A stretch of DNA of 64,000 nt from Isoetes taiwanensis. Taxonomy: Eukaryota; Streptophyta; Lycopodiopsida; Isoetales; Isoetaceae. Position numbers and translations under genes: made by a program. The stretch's first letter is position 1. Each line of letters opens with the position of its first letter. The stretch lies in the NCBI GenBank assembly GCA_021234155.1, contig JAJEKV010000010.1, positions 21,416,833 through 21,480,832 of the forward strand, in the 5' to 3' direction. Below the pieces are notes generated by a model, which saw only the letters and a list, made by a program, of their open reading frames with translations, did not search any database and was not told the DNA's origin. Positions 1 through 16,879 of this stretch are shown one piece after another.

Positions 1-91
1 CCTCAACTTAGAACCTGATGTCTAAGTTTCTGAATCTTCCTGGAACTAGATACTATACGAACTGTACACTCTTTGCATATAACAAACTACT

Positions 92-93
<2 letters not shown>

Positions 94-172
<79 letters not shown>
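94..172. repeat. (TA)n microsatellite
   Basis: Uninterrupted TA dinucleotide run of about 39 units. Similar TA runs occur at the outer ends of the two large direct-repeat elements that follow, so this may be another target or terminus of that family. Confidence 0.95.
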
Positions 173-173
<1 letters not shown>

Positions 174-798
174 AAGCCATCACCTGGGCCTTGTCCAAGG
201 ACTAAGACCAAGTTTAGACATCCAAAACCAGTCCAGGGTTAACCTGTGACCTAGTCGGATTTATCAGTCCCATTTTTATTATTGGGGAATCATAACCAGC
301 ATTCTACCTTTACCTTGTTCCCCTATTTGCATGTCTGTTCCAAAAGTGCTTTAATGTATTTCTTTGATATTTTCTGTAAATAATAAAGCTGTATTCATCT
401 GCCATGATAATAGACTATTTACATTATTTCAGGCAACTTTTTGTTTATATATCATGACAAATATTATTTCATTTAGATACAAAAGCATAATACAGCAGAC
501 TTTAGAAGCTAGATGCAGTGTATTTGAACTGTTTCATTCATGGCTGAAGCTAAATGTTCAGATTAAAAATCATGATATCAAAGAAGATAATTCCTATTGA
601 ACTTTGAGTCTTATAGTAATGATAACTCCAGAGCTACATATTGCTATGCTTAGACATAGTAGTATTGGAAAACAAGCAAATATTATGTAATAAACTATAG
701 CAAAAATCGAGGTTCAAAATATTCTGCTCAGGCCCAGACCTGATCTGCTTCTTTGCATCTAGCACAATAGTAATCAGGAAAATAATACCACCTGAACA
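173..798. other. unassigned AT-rich sequence
   Basis: No gene, RNA or element end is recognisable. Short open frames here have no familiar motif. Confidence 0.5.
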
Positions 799-1646
799 AC
801 TTTCCTTTGCCTAGGGTCTAATCTAGCCAAATCCATACTCCTAACTTGGTCACTTAACCGAAGCTAGAGAAATTCTGTCCTGGCACTACCCAGGCCCTAA
901 ACCAAATGAGTCCAACAAGAATACTAAATAAGCTCAATACTTGTCTGAAGCTGTTCATTATTTTCACATAAACAAGTTTTTCCTTTCAATGTGCAGCATA
1001 TTGAAAGTATATTTTTTCCATTAAGGCTACCTGGTAGAGGACTGATTTCTCAAGCCCCAAAACCATGTATTCTCAATGAAAAGTAGTTGCAAAATATTCA
1101 TAAACATAATTCAACACTTAACATTCAAGGCAACCTGGTAGAAGGCTGATTTCTCAAGCCCCAAAACCATGTAACCTTAATGCAAAGTTGTTGTAGCAAA
1201 ATTTTAAGCGAAAACATAAAGTAATATCGAGTAAATTGCAAAAATGCACTATTATTGAATTGAAATTGAATAGTTTAGACAATAACATACAAAGTGCATA
1301 GTATACAGTTACATTTTTTGCGTCATTCCATAACCTTCCACGTTAACACCAACCCGGTTTGCAAAATAGAGACAATTGGAGGAGAGAGCCCGTACCTGCA
1401 GCCAATCATGCAAACGTTAGCAGTAATCCCGGTAACGATACAAGGGCCAAAAGGTACATTGGGTCTCTCAGTTTATCACTGATCACCAATTGTATCTTTT
1501 GCCCTGAGTAAACGTTAACAAGAAAGAGAAATGGAATTAAAACTTGAGATTTTTCTTAAATCCCAAAAATTGCAGTTCAAAATATAATAGTATAATCAAA
1601 ATTACTGATAGCCTCCAAAAAAGTAGACGGAGAGCTACATAGTTTG

Positions 1647-1889
1647 TTATCTAAATGACAATAGCAAGAGATATAAGCAACCAAACTTCTCAAGAATAGA
1701 AGCAAAAGAAGCTCCTTTTCTGAGTCTACATTTTGACTTAGGTGCATCTCTCTGAAATTTTAAGTCTAAGCATGTCAAAAATGAAGAATAAGTATTTGCT
1801 GCCATGAAATAACAGCCCGCACAGAAACTGCCATAACTCTTAGCACAAGACTCTGTTTTTTTATTAATTATATGTTTCGGAAACGGCAT
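1647..1889 (-). CDS. small ORF in terminal repeat, 80 aa (twin 1)
   Basis: An 80-residue frame starting MPFPKHIINKK, with cysteines at about residues 15, 22 and 25 and a hydrophobic C-terminus (FGCLYLLLL). The internal duplication at 2348-2590 encodes a second 80-aa frame with the same start and length and no internal indel, differing at roughly a quarter of positions. No known family is recognised. It may be a spurious frame in duplicated non-coding DNA. The corresponding frames in the right terminal repeat are disrupted by small indels that look like sequence errors. Confidence 0.25.
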   Translation of the reverse strand: MPFPKHIINKKTESCAKSYGSFCAGCYFMAANTYSSFLTCLDLKFQRDAPKSKCRLRKGASFASILEKFGCLYLLLLSFR

Positions 1890-2347
1890 GATATGCTCTA
1901 TCCTCTCAAGGAAAAACAGTCAAGTTTTGAAGAGATTTGCTATGTCAGAAAACGATTTCTGAAATCCGACCTAATGAAATCTGCAGCTTTATTATGAAAC
2001 TTTTGCTTCAAAGTTTCTTTCTAGGATTTTCTACTCCATAACCCGGAGATATACAAAGTAGAACATAACTAGTTCAAGAATAATTTAGCCTATCAATGAA
2101 TTATCTCAGTTATGCATTTGCATTCTAAGAAACATTATTTCAAAGATGTATTTACATTATGTCTTATTTGGGTAGTTTCCAAGTTCTCAAATTAGATCAT
2201 TATTTTAAGAACTACCATTGATCTTAAAATCAGATCTGTAAGATAGTTTCAATCTTGATAAAGAGTGCCAAAGGCGCTGGCTTTTGCTCCAAGCCCATAG
2301 CTTAGCACCGTTTGCATTGAAAATCATATGTAAAGCTACATGATTTC

Positions 2348-2590
2348 TTAGTTAACTGACGATAGTAAGAGATATAAGCAACCAAACTTCTTGAGAATAG
2401 AAGCAAAAGAAGCCCCTTTCTTAAGTCTATATTTCATCTTAGGTGCATCTACATCAAATTTTAAGTCTAAGCTTGTAAAAAATGGAAGATAAGTACTTGC
2501 TGCCATAAAATGACAGCCCCTACAAAAACAGGCATAGCTCTTAGCACAGAGCTCTGTTTTTTTATTAATTATATGTTTCGGAAACGGCAC
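2348..2590 (-). CDS. small ORF in terminal repeat, 80 aa (twin 2)
   Basis: Paralogue of the frame at 1647-1889, with the same MPFPKHIINKK start, same length and the shared segment KGASFASIL.KFGCLYLLL. It was produced by the 701-bp-period duplication inside the terminal repeat. The function is unknown, and whether it is translated cannot be decided from sequence. Confidence 0.25.
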   Translation of the reverse strand: MPFPKHIINKKTELCAKSYACFCRGCHFMAASTYLPFFTSLDLKFDVDAPKMKYRLKKGASFASILKKFGCLYLLLSSVN

Positions 2591-3492
2591 AATACGCTCT
2601 ATCGTTTCATGAAAAAACAGTCAAGGTTTGACGAGATTAGCTATGTCAGAAAACGATTTCCGAAATCCGACCTAAATGTGATCTGCAGCTTTCTTATGAA
2701 GCTTTATTCTTCAAAGTTTCTTTCTGGGATTTCCTACTCCATAACTAGAGGATTTACGAAGTAGAAAAGAATGTAAGACACACCTGATATGTGTTCTTTG
2801 TGTGGCTTTGTATCGGTCGTGATAGAATCTTCCAGCTTCATCAAAGATGAGCAATGAGCATAAAATTCGAGATCTGGAGCTTTGTTTGCCATATCCGAAT
2901 CTTCTGGGTTGGTAACAACCAGCTGGGTTGGTAGCAACCAGGCGGTCGTTTGGCGCCCATGCCCTAAACCAATTTACATGATTGACATGAAAAATTTAAA
3001 GGTCAAAATTATACTTATTAATTTTGTATGGCATTAAGCCATTTTTCATGTTTTTGTCAATTTTGTTTAACAAAGCCTAAGCATATAGCCAAGGTCTCCA
3101 AATTATTTTTCTTGCCATACTCATTGCAGTATGCAAGGCAAGGGAGCATTCCGCCCTCGACAAGTCCGTCAATTACTATCATCAATTTTGTTGACCCTAG
3201 CCAAGATGTGCATGTAATGGCCAATGTCTAGGTGACCATAAATATCCAAGGAAAGTCTGGATTAAAAAAAGTCTGGACAATATGCAAAAAGCTCCAGATA
3301 AAACATAGCTCTAGTACTTTGAGCGTATGCAATAAAGGAGACTACCCAGCTCTTAGTATTTTGAGCCAGTGTTGTGAGAGTACTTTGACATCTCCTACAG
3401 CGGTATGAGCTTCACAAGTGCCGTAATTCAGCTCTTATGTTGCAACCGCCTCCAACCCTCGTATATATATATTTATATTTATATATATATAT

Positions 3493-3970
3493 AGCAACCT
3501 ACCTCCTACCGCAGGATGTAGGGTCCTAAAAGAAAATTTAGTATATTGCTAGGTAGCGTAGGGTCCTAGCAGAAGCGTAGGGTACCTAGCATTCTGCTAG
3601 GACCCTACGTTACCTGTAAATAGTTACAATGTTAAAAGATAAAAGATAAATCTCATAACAGATATTCATACCTTTATGGTCATGCTCAGTTTCAAGAAGC
3701 CCAGGTTTTTAATGTTCATAAACCATAGAAATCTGGTCATCATTCTCGCGGGGCTCGTTACTTGTCATTTTTAAATGTCCCAATGCATAAGTAAATAGCA
3801 AACAAGAAGTAAGTAGCAAATAAGTAATAGCCAATGTAATGGTAGAGCAAAGGTGCTAATGGAAAACATAATGTTCAATAAATCACGAGAGGTGTAATCG
3901 CTGGTTCAATTAATTCAGTGGACTCAAAAGGATAGAGTTTCATATCCTTGAATATGATAACAGATGTTTC
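3493..3970 (-). other. element A interior (no coding)
   Basis: About 480 bp between the two terminal repeats. It starts with CAACCTACCTCCTACCGCAGG, which also opens the interior of the autonomous relative at 9607. It contains a long hairpin (3557-3609) and ends with TTCAAAGATATATA before the right repeat. No ORF of note. Confidence 0.6.
3557..3609. repeat. perfect 18-bp inverted repeat (hairpin) at element interior
   Basis: The arm at 3557-3574 (CGTAGGGTCCTAGCAGAA) is perfectly complementary to 3592-3609, with a 17-nt loop that itself repeats GTAGGGTACCTAGC. The autonomous relative carries a degenerate version near 9670-9715 (GCCTAGCACTGCTGCTAGG). The position just inside the terminal repeat suggests an RNA structure used in processing or priming; this is inference. 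Confidence 0.7.
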
Positions 3971-9606
<5,636 letters not shown>

Positions 9607-9784
9607 AGAAAACCTACCTCCTTCCGCAGGTTTAAGGGTCAGGGGTGTAAAGACAACATAAAGCTGAGTACTAGGCAAAATAAGGTGCCTAGCACTGCTG
9701 CTAGGACCCTATAGAACCTGTACTAATGATTTAATTATAGTAAACAAAATCATAGCTACATAAAAACCTGAACAGTCATACCTG

Positions 9785-11860
9785 TTAGCGGATGTATCTG
9801 ATCAAGTCTTGAGCAGAGTACGTAAGGCCAGGAAAATCCTGCTTAAGAACGGTTGTCACATTTTTGCATATGGTTCTTCTGTCAAACCCATTATTGACGA
9901 ATTGTTGGATTATTTTTAACATGTCTTTTACAGCCCCACCAAGACTGCTGTGTACATATAGACAGGGCATCACCTGTGAGCAAATGACCTTACTTGCATG
10001 AAAGTAAGGGCGACAGCTATCCGCCTGAATGTATACTTTGGCATTGAAGGGTAAATTGTCTCTTTTATCAAACTTGGTAGTACAGTACACACCAGTGGCA
10101 GCATCTAAAATCTGAATCTTCATGTTTAAGAAACATGCACAAGTCCCGATTCTGTTGTTATTCCCATAGCCAATGAAATCCAAAGTTTCATTTTTTATTT
10201 CCAGGAAATTAAGGTTGTAAATCCAGGTACCAGCTTTTATATCAAAGAACTCATTTGGATTACCACAGTTAACTAGCAAGAGATCATCCATGTATCTATA
10301 AGAATCTCTAAATCTTTCTATATCAATGTATCTGCCCTCATCCACTAATCTTAGAATAAAGTTCACTTCATACCAGGCTAGATAAAGATTACACCAGCTG
10401 GGGGAGCAGGAAAAACCCATGGGTATACCACAAACTTGCTTCCAAGTTCTGCCATCATTACATAACCAGCAATTTTTGAGAAGCCAAATATTAATATCAA
10501 TAAATCTCTGGCAACTCATTTCTGACCAGCAGTCAGGTTGTTTACTTTTGCTATCCCACTTGCTCTTGAAGGCAACCTCGTTGCCATTAAATCGTTTTAT
10601 CCAAAGTTTATTTTTGGGATGTACTTTCCTTTGGTACTGGAATACTGTGTTTACAATATCATTCATGACCTGACACAAACCACTTTCACCCTCCACAGGT
10701 ATAGATTCATAGCATTTAGTCACATCAGCCACAAACAAACTATGTATCTTATTCGGGAGGTTGAGGGTCACGTCATAAATAGAGTTTACCAACCAGTTTG
10801 GGCTAAAGCCTTTCTTACAGAAAAGAGATATACCTCTACATAGATCTTTGGAAACTTCTGGCCATAGACCAATAAAGTTATTAAGACCTTCGGCTACAAG
10901 GCAAGCTATCTCAGAAAAAACAGAATTGTGAGCATTAGTGATCCATCGAAAGCTATTTTTGTGGGCCTTGTAAATGCACAGGAGATATGGTAGGGGCACA
11001 TCCTGTTCTGGTTCAAAATTTATCTCCCATAACTCTTGTATCCTTTCTATCATATTGTTTCTAACCTCGATAACTGGTATATCTGATGACATGAAGTCAG
11101 AGCTGGAGAGTCTATCAAGCGCTAAGCTTTTAGCTAGGAAGGGACACATAAAACTTGGGTTATTTGTAGCTTTGTCTATCCCAGCCACATAGAGGTTTCT
11201 CTTTACCCATTCTAGATCTTTAACAGCATCCACATCATCTTCGAGAGTGTAGTGTCTGATTTTACCAACCTCCCCTTTGAAATATTCTTTCATCATGCCC
11301 AGAGCCAGTTCACGGGCTGCTGTTTCAATGAGATGGTATTTATGGGCATCCAAAGGTCTGATAACAAACTTATGCAGAGCAAAGAACAACCTCAAACCAT
11401 CCAAGACTGAAATCATACACTCATTGATGTTGAGTTTTCGATGCGGGATGTGATTTAAGCCTTTTTTAAAGAGGCCTCTAAGGTTTTTGTTTTGAATAAT
11501 ATTCTCATCAGTGGTCAAAACATGCTGGTATTTAGGGTCAATATATCCTCTAAGAGCATTGCTAGAGCAGGGACATTTGGGTGTGCCTTTTTCAACAAAA
11601 GTATTAAAAGGCTTATAGACCATGTCTACTAATTTTGGCAGATATTTCCAGCTCAGGACAGTCTTGCTCAAGGCCAGATCACCCTCTTCACCACAAAATA
11701 GAGGAACCACCTGTTCTAGGATTTTTTTGAATCTAATAGAATCCATGAGACGAGAAACATAGGTAAGGTGAATAACGAGTTTTTTCTCAGCATTGCCACT
11801 CGTCACAATATTCAATCTGTTGTTGTGATCTTGTTTCAACCATCTACGAAGGTAGTCCAC
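9785..11860 (-). CDS. Penelope-like reverse transcriptase, 691 aa
   Basis: An intact frame encoding the RT that would copy the element. The N-terminal part carries a Cys pair (CPC, residues about 96-98) followed by QHVLTTDENIIQNKNLRGL and a KKG, the arrangement seen in Penelope-like proteins. A DK motif with ATNN follows (229-234). RT motifs then come in order: PYLLCIYKAHK (291-301), motif A DVTKCYESIP (Asp379), motif B GIPMGFSCSP (478-487), motif C YMDD (523-526), and FDKRDNLPF further on. The C-terminus ends soon after the thumb, with no GIY-YIG nuclease, so this would be an endonuclease-lacking type or need help in trans. The whole catalytic triad is present. The family assignment comes from motif order and wording; a distinct uncharacterised RT lineage is the alternative. 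The stop is followed by CAG|GTATGAC, a possible splice donor. Confidence 0.85.
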   Translation of the reverse strand: MDYLRRWLKQDHNNRLNIVTSGNAEKKLVIHLTYVSRLMDSIRFKKILEQVVPLFCGEEGDLALSKTVLSWKYLPKLVDMVYKPFNTFVEKGTPKCPCSSNALRGYIDPKYQHVLTTDENIIQNKNLRGLFKKGLNHIPHRKLNINECMISVLDGLRLFFALHKFVIRPLDAHKYHLIETAARELALGMMKEYFKGEVGKIRHYTLEDDVDAVKDLEWVKRNLYVAGIDKATNNPSFMCPFLAKSLALDRLSSSDFMSSDIPVIEVRNNMIERIQELWEINFEPEQDVPLPYLLCIYKAHKNSFRWITNAHNSVFSEIACLVAEGLNNFIGLWPEVSKDLCRGISLFCKKGFSPNWLVNSIYDVTLNLPNKIHSLFVADVTKCYESIPVEGESGLCQVMNDIVNTVFQYQRKVHPKNKLWIKRFNGNEVAFKSKWDSKSKQPDCWSEMSCQRFIDINIWLLKNCWLCNDGRTWKQVCGIPMGFSCSPSWCNLYLAWYEVNFILRLVDEGRYIDIERFRDSYRYMDDLLLVNCGNPNEFFDIKAGTWIYNLNFLEIKNETLDFIGYGNNNRIGTCACFLNMKIQILDAATGVYCTTKFDKRDNLPFNAKVYIQADSCRPYFHASKVICSQVMPCLYVHSSLGGAVKDMLKIIQQFVNNGFDRRTICKNVTTVLKQDFPGLTYSAQDLIRYIR

Positions 11861-12071
11861 ACTATCCTGTTATTTTAAGAGCCCTAATAAGTGTGTTTAT
11901 TCAATGGGGCAAACATAGAATAGGTAAAAAAGCATACATAAGACCAAGTAAAAACAACAATATAGACTGGAGTGAATACCAAATATAGCTGCTGATCATG
12001 AGTAAAAGTTGACTTGCTCATCAAAGTCTAAAATAAGACCATAAGGTAATAGATAAAAATTGCTAACCTTT

Positions 12072-13505
12072 TTAGATGTCGGACATGTCCATAGTAAAAG
12101 GTACAGATGACTCAGTCCTGTCCAAATTGCTTTTAGGCTTGGAAATAGACAGATCTCCCTGATCTGCTATGTTGTTGCCACAGTCCACGGTCGGGTATGA
12201 AGTAGATGTGACAAAGAGAACCGTATCCCCGTGCTGTTTACTCATTAATCGGGTCTCACTACGTGAAAACATCTTGGGAGGAAAGTAGCAAGCCGTCATA
12301 TTGCTGGCACTGGCTGATCCACTAGATGAGGCCCTTCTTCGGTTGTAGTTTGGAGGAGGAGCAGCATTATTCCCTTGCTGTTTGAGAACAAAAGCATCTG
12401 GATTCATCATCATTTCTGTTATAGTAACCAGATGGCTATCCCCATATTTCTTACTTAACATCAAAACTTGATCCCGCCCCAAGTCCATAGCCATACAATT
12501 AGCCGATATCTATACTTGATATAAGCAATATAAGCCTTCACAAATTTCTCAAGTGGTTGGTTGGACAAGAAGTTTACGACAAGAAGAAAAGCCCTCACAC
12601 AATCCAATTTAGGGTAGACAATGTCCAAATTATTGAGTACGAACCAAATGCCATGGTCCAGCCAAGTAATGTTCTCATTGCACGTATTCTTAGGTTGCAT
12701 ATCGCAGGCACACTTAAAATAAGGGCAGAATGATCTCCAAATTTTCTTAAGGTTATATTCCTCCTGCAGAGTGGGCAGTAAAGCCATATGGTTTTTTTGA
12801 TTGATGTACATACCATAGGGACAAACACAAGCTTTCTCAAACGTGACCATATCAAATGGTAAATCATCCAATGGTATTTTGTCCAAGCAATACTCACCTC
12901 GGTCCATCTTTTTGTTAAACTCCTCCATTTTCTTATCATCTAGATCTGCTAGAAACTTCCATGTCAGAATCGACACATGGGTGCAAGAACACCCAAGTTG
13001 CCACATTGCCACAAAACCCGGTCATTCCCCGAAGCAAAGCTTCTACCATGCTATGTGATAGCATAGGGAAATTGCCGGTATTATGCAGATCCAATCTATC
13101 TCTATAGTCACGAGCATTCTGCTCTAGATCATTTCCAATCTCTTCTCCACCTGTGACTATTGGTTCAGTAGGTTCAGGGTTATTCTCCAGCCCCATAGAC
13201 ATGCTGCTGAATAAGCTGTTACCCAAGGCTGTTCCACTTTCTTTCACAATTTTTTTGGGCGGAACTACCTTAGCCTTCTCTTTGTTCTTCTTGACCTTGC
13301 CATTCTCTAGAGGATAACTGGCTTTAAGTCTAGCTTCTGTTTTTCCAAAAACTTTCTCAAACTCCTCATCAATTTCAGTACGTACGCAGTGGATATCTCT
13401 AATACTTAGGTAAGTCTCCTCAACTATTCTTACGTACTGGGCAGGATTGCTTTTTAATTTTCTTGCCAAGACAGCCAGCCATTCATTAAAACCTAAATGG
13501 GCCAC
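12072..13505 (-). pseudogene. ORF1 of the Penelope-like element, split by two apparent frameshifts
   Basis: Three frames overlap head to tail: 13505-12936 (189 aa), 13012-12461 (183 aa) and 12494-12072 (140 aa). Each overlap (77 and 34 bp) is where the coding pattern switches frame, so they probably form one protein of roughly 480 aa. The N-terminal part is Lys-rich (KVKKNKEKAK); the central part is Cys-rich (ACVCPYG, FCPYFKCACDMQP), possibly metal-binding; the C-terminal part has a low-complexity Ser/Arg/Ala stretch. It lies immediately upstream of the RT, the usual place of a gag-like ORF1. The shifts may be true mutations or consensus errors, since nearby duplicated sequence shows such errors. 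A strong GAG|GTGAGTATT donor near 12893 also allows splicing. No known domain recognised. Confidence 0.55.
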
Positions 13506-13948
13506 GGCTGAGAGCCTACAACAAGAATCAGAGCTCTAGCTCAATGATCTTGTTATGCATGTCCTCATGATTGAGGCAACAGATCACAAGGTTGGCCAAA
13601 TTTTTGTTTGGAACAAGGCATCTAAGGTTGGCAAATCCAATCTTTTTGAGCTCCGGAATCCAGAAAGCATCAGTGCAGTTTTGTCCAGAGTAAAATTAAT
13701 AGTAGATCAAAAAATACTAGTTTATACAGATACAGATTAATCATTTAGCCAGCCAGTTCCACACATTCAAACACATATAATGGGGACCACTATCATGGCC
13801 CCAGACCATACAAGTCTGAAATGAAGAAGAGCTTTACTGTAGATAGCATGTTAAGAACTTATAAGTGTACAGAGCCATATACGGTGGAGTAGCTAACCAG
13901 AGATATATGGGGAATCAGTCCTAGAACGTAAAAAAAAGATGTTCCAAA

Positions 13949-16798
13949 GATATATACTATTTGCTAGCTAGGGTCTAATCTAGCTAACACTTCTACTCCA
14001 AAACTAACACTGTTAGAGTTTGAGATTAAGTCCGTCCCCGACATTACCCGGCCCATACCTTTCAACCTGGCTTGTATAGTTATGAGTCAAACTAGAGATA
14101 AACAAGACCACTACACCAAAGTCAAATCTGATGAAGACCAAGTATTTGGCCCAAAACCGAAGTTTAACCACGGGGAGTCTTATCCATATTGTATGGTTAA
14201 CCGTAATATGCCGCAAGTCCAAGGCGTACATCCTATTTACCATTCTAGGGTAGATTGATATGAAGAAAGTAGGTTTCCCGGACTCCAAACATACAAACTA
14301 TTCCTAGAAGGTAGTCAAAGAACCAAGCAAAGTTAAAAATTCTGTAAATGTCTAAACTTGACGAAGACCAAATATTTGGTCCCATATCGAGCTTAATCAT
14401 AAGAGAATTCTTCCAACATTGTATGGATAACACAGAAATATAGGCAAAATGTTACAAAATCCTTCTAGCAATCTAGATAAAGCCACGGTGGAGAAGATTG
14501 GTGTCCCAAACTCAAATCATCAAGGCTGTCACTAGAGAGCATACAAGAATGTGGATTATGCTAAAAAAAATTCTGTTAAAAGACCATGGCAGAAAAAACA
14601 GAGGCAAAAGGAACATAAGATAAATCCCTGATTGTATTTTTAGCTTTATTATTAAGAGCAATACAGCCAAATAGATCTGAAATAACTAGACAAAGGATAG
14701 AAAAAACAGCCTTGTTTTCAGAACTTATGTATAATGTATTATCAAAAGAGTGCAAAAACATCTATATGGCTAGAAGTCTAAAAGAGATAAAGACTTTTAC
14801 GCCATCCTGTTCTCACAAAATATCAAAGGATGATAATAGTGTACGTACCATCAAATGTTTTGGCAACAACAAAGGCTTGAAAAAAAGTTGTTACACAGGA
14901 CAAAAATAAGATGGGACCAGCACTATTTAAGTGGAGTATCATAGAAAAGTATAACAGTAAAAAACAGCCTGTTCTTTCTTTTGTAATTTTCAGATTTGTT
15001 GTATCATCCGTCTACGCACGTCCATAATCCACAAAAGGTGAGTTAAGCGTGTTACCTGCAGTGAAACCAAAGCAAATTAGCCTTAATCAGGGTAACATAC
15101 TAAGCCACTAGCAGGTAAGCGAAGCAAAACTCTGTTTTTATCCGTATCCTTTTGTTATATAAGCTAAGAAAACATAAAGAGCAACTCTAGATGGTCGTCT
15201 AGTTATGAAAACAAGCTTATATTGAGACATGCTTTAAGTAAATTGCTGCAGTAAGCAGACTCTATGCTAAAAGCCAAAATAAAGATAGGCTAAAAGAGCA
15301 AAACCAAGTCTTATGGTTCTGATCGCAAAGTTTACATTGTTGCAGACCCAAATCATACCGTCATACCTGTATCATGCACTTGGTGCTAAATCAAGGAAGC
15401 AAGAAACAAAGTAACCAGCAAGATAAAAAGGATGCTTGATCATGTTGAACTGATCTGAATGCCAAAATCTAAAAACCTTTAAGCAAAACAGAGGCAAAAG
15501 ACAAATTATTTGCAGAACATGCAAAGCCCGCAACATATCATAGCATCTCTGGCAGCTTTCTGTGCAAACCAGATCTTGAACAGAGGTCTCCAGAAACCAC
15601 CGTAAAAACAAATGATGAACTATTTCAAACCTGATTGGGGTCGTTGTCTAAACTGGTGTTGACGTCCAAATGCTCATAAGTGGTGATTTCAGGATTATTA
15701 TACACTGGATCATTCCCAGAAGCGGCTGCAGCGGCCCTCATTGTAGCAGACCTAATCACGCACCTCCTGAGGATGTTAGCTGCCTCAAGATTTTTGCTCC
15801 GTCCATCAGTGATATTTTTCCTAATACCTAAGCCATTCTTCAGGCCTTGTTTCTGAACTTTGTTCTTAGAACCAGGGGGTCGGCCAGCACCTCTTTTTGG
15901 CGCCATAGCAACAAAGCAGAAATCGTAACAGTGGAGAAAGAAAGAAAGCAAGCAAAAGACTTGCAATATGCATTTTCATCTACCTTAATGCCCTGCGGAA
16001 ACCCAAGCGGCATTAAATTCCCAGTCTTAAAGTTTGGCAGCTCGAAGCACATACGAAAAAGGCAAATCTAGAATGGATTCAGTCAAGCCCTCTGCCGAAT
16101 GTTGCAGTAACGCCGTCCACAATAAATTGTTGGCCATTCATAAAGTTTGCCACAAGGTCGGATAGTTATACATAGATTCTACCACTATTACTTATGGCTA
16201 TAGCTGGAACAAGCTATGAAACTACACTTCCAGATATTGTCAAGGATTTCCTATGGATACGGAAAGCACAAAGTGAAAGATACACTCAAAGACCATTATT
16301 TATCTATACTAGTTATGTAAATAAAAATAACCATGGGTATTAAACGTTCATGTTGCCCTTAAAGAAACGTATGGAAAAGAGCCTAAAATAATCTAAAGGC
16401 TTCGTCACGCCTTAAAGTATAGCAATGGTGTAGAACGTAAACCATGGCCAAAGATATCACACAGGTTATATATGAAAAAATGTAGCACAAACAAACTATG
16501 GACCCAAAGGTATCATAAAAGTGAAATTCCATGTTACTGCACAATGGGGGGATCAGAGCCCCAACCTGTTTCCAAGCTAATGTTTGAATGAAACAAACAC
16601 GTCTACCCTAGTAAGATCTATCTTGTGCTAAAGTTGTCAGGACAGCAAGGCCCACTATAACCAGACCTAAATAAAGTATCACAAAGGTCAGAGGTCTTAA
16701 AATACATAAATAACATGTATAACGCAAACTGTTAGACATTGGTCAGAGCTAAAACTGGCTGTAGAATGCAGCCACCCAACGGCCTTTATAGATATATG

Positions 16799-16820
<22 letters not shown>
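13949..16820 (-). repeat. right terminal direct repeat of the Penelope-like element
   Basis: Copy of 6739-9606. The first 300 bp (about 14030-14240) and the stretch 15985-16130 carry most of the differences; the middle is almost identical, implying a young insertion. The end merges with a TA run at 16803-16832. Confidence 0.85.
15625..15906 (-). CDS. AT-hook protein encoded in right terminal repeat
   Basis: Second copy of the AT-hook ORF, starting MAPKRGAGRPPGSKNK. Here the residue after RG is Ala, nearer the consensus AT-hook than the Asp of the left copy. The rest is the same as the left copy as far as read, including the CAG|GTTTGA donor before the stop. Because terminal repeats are copied together at insertion, the single-residue difference must be a later mutation or an error. 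Confidence 0.55.
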   Translation of the reverse strand: MAPKRGAGRPPGSKNKVQKQGLKNGLGIRKNITDGRSKNLEAANILRRCVIRSATMRAAAAASGNDPVYNNPEITTYEHLDVNTSLDNDPNQV

Positions 16821-16834
<14 letters not shown>

Positions 16835-16879
16835 AGTATTTATACTATGAGGGATTGTACAAATTCGACGGGAAACTAA

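Larger units (their letters stand above)
799..3492 (-). repeat. element A, left terminal direct repeat
   Basis: It is internally repetitive. A block of about 45 bp (CCTGGTAGA...CCCCAAAACCATGTA) occurs near 1028 and again near 1132. A block of about 410 bp (1650-2070) recurs at 2351-2765 with a 701-bp period. No RT or gag motif is present. The 3' end runs into a TA-rich tract at 3466-3492. Confidence 0.8.

Noticed and set aside
18-242. Open frame of alternating Tyr-Ile across the TA run
   Set aside because: Product of the dinucleotide microsatellite; no other coding feature.
10419-11192. Plus-strand frames inside the RT gene
   Set aside because: Antisense shadows of the 691-aa RT.
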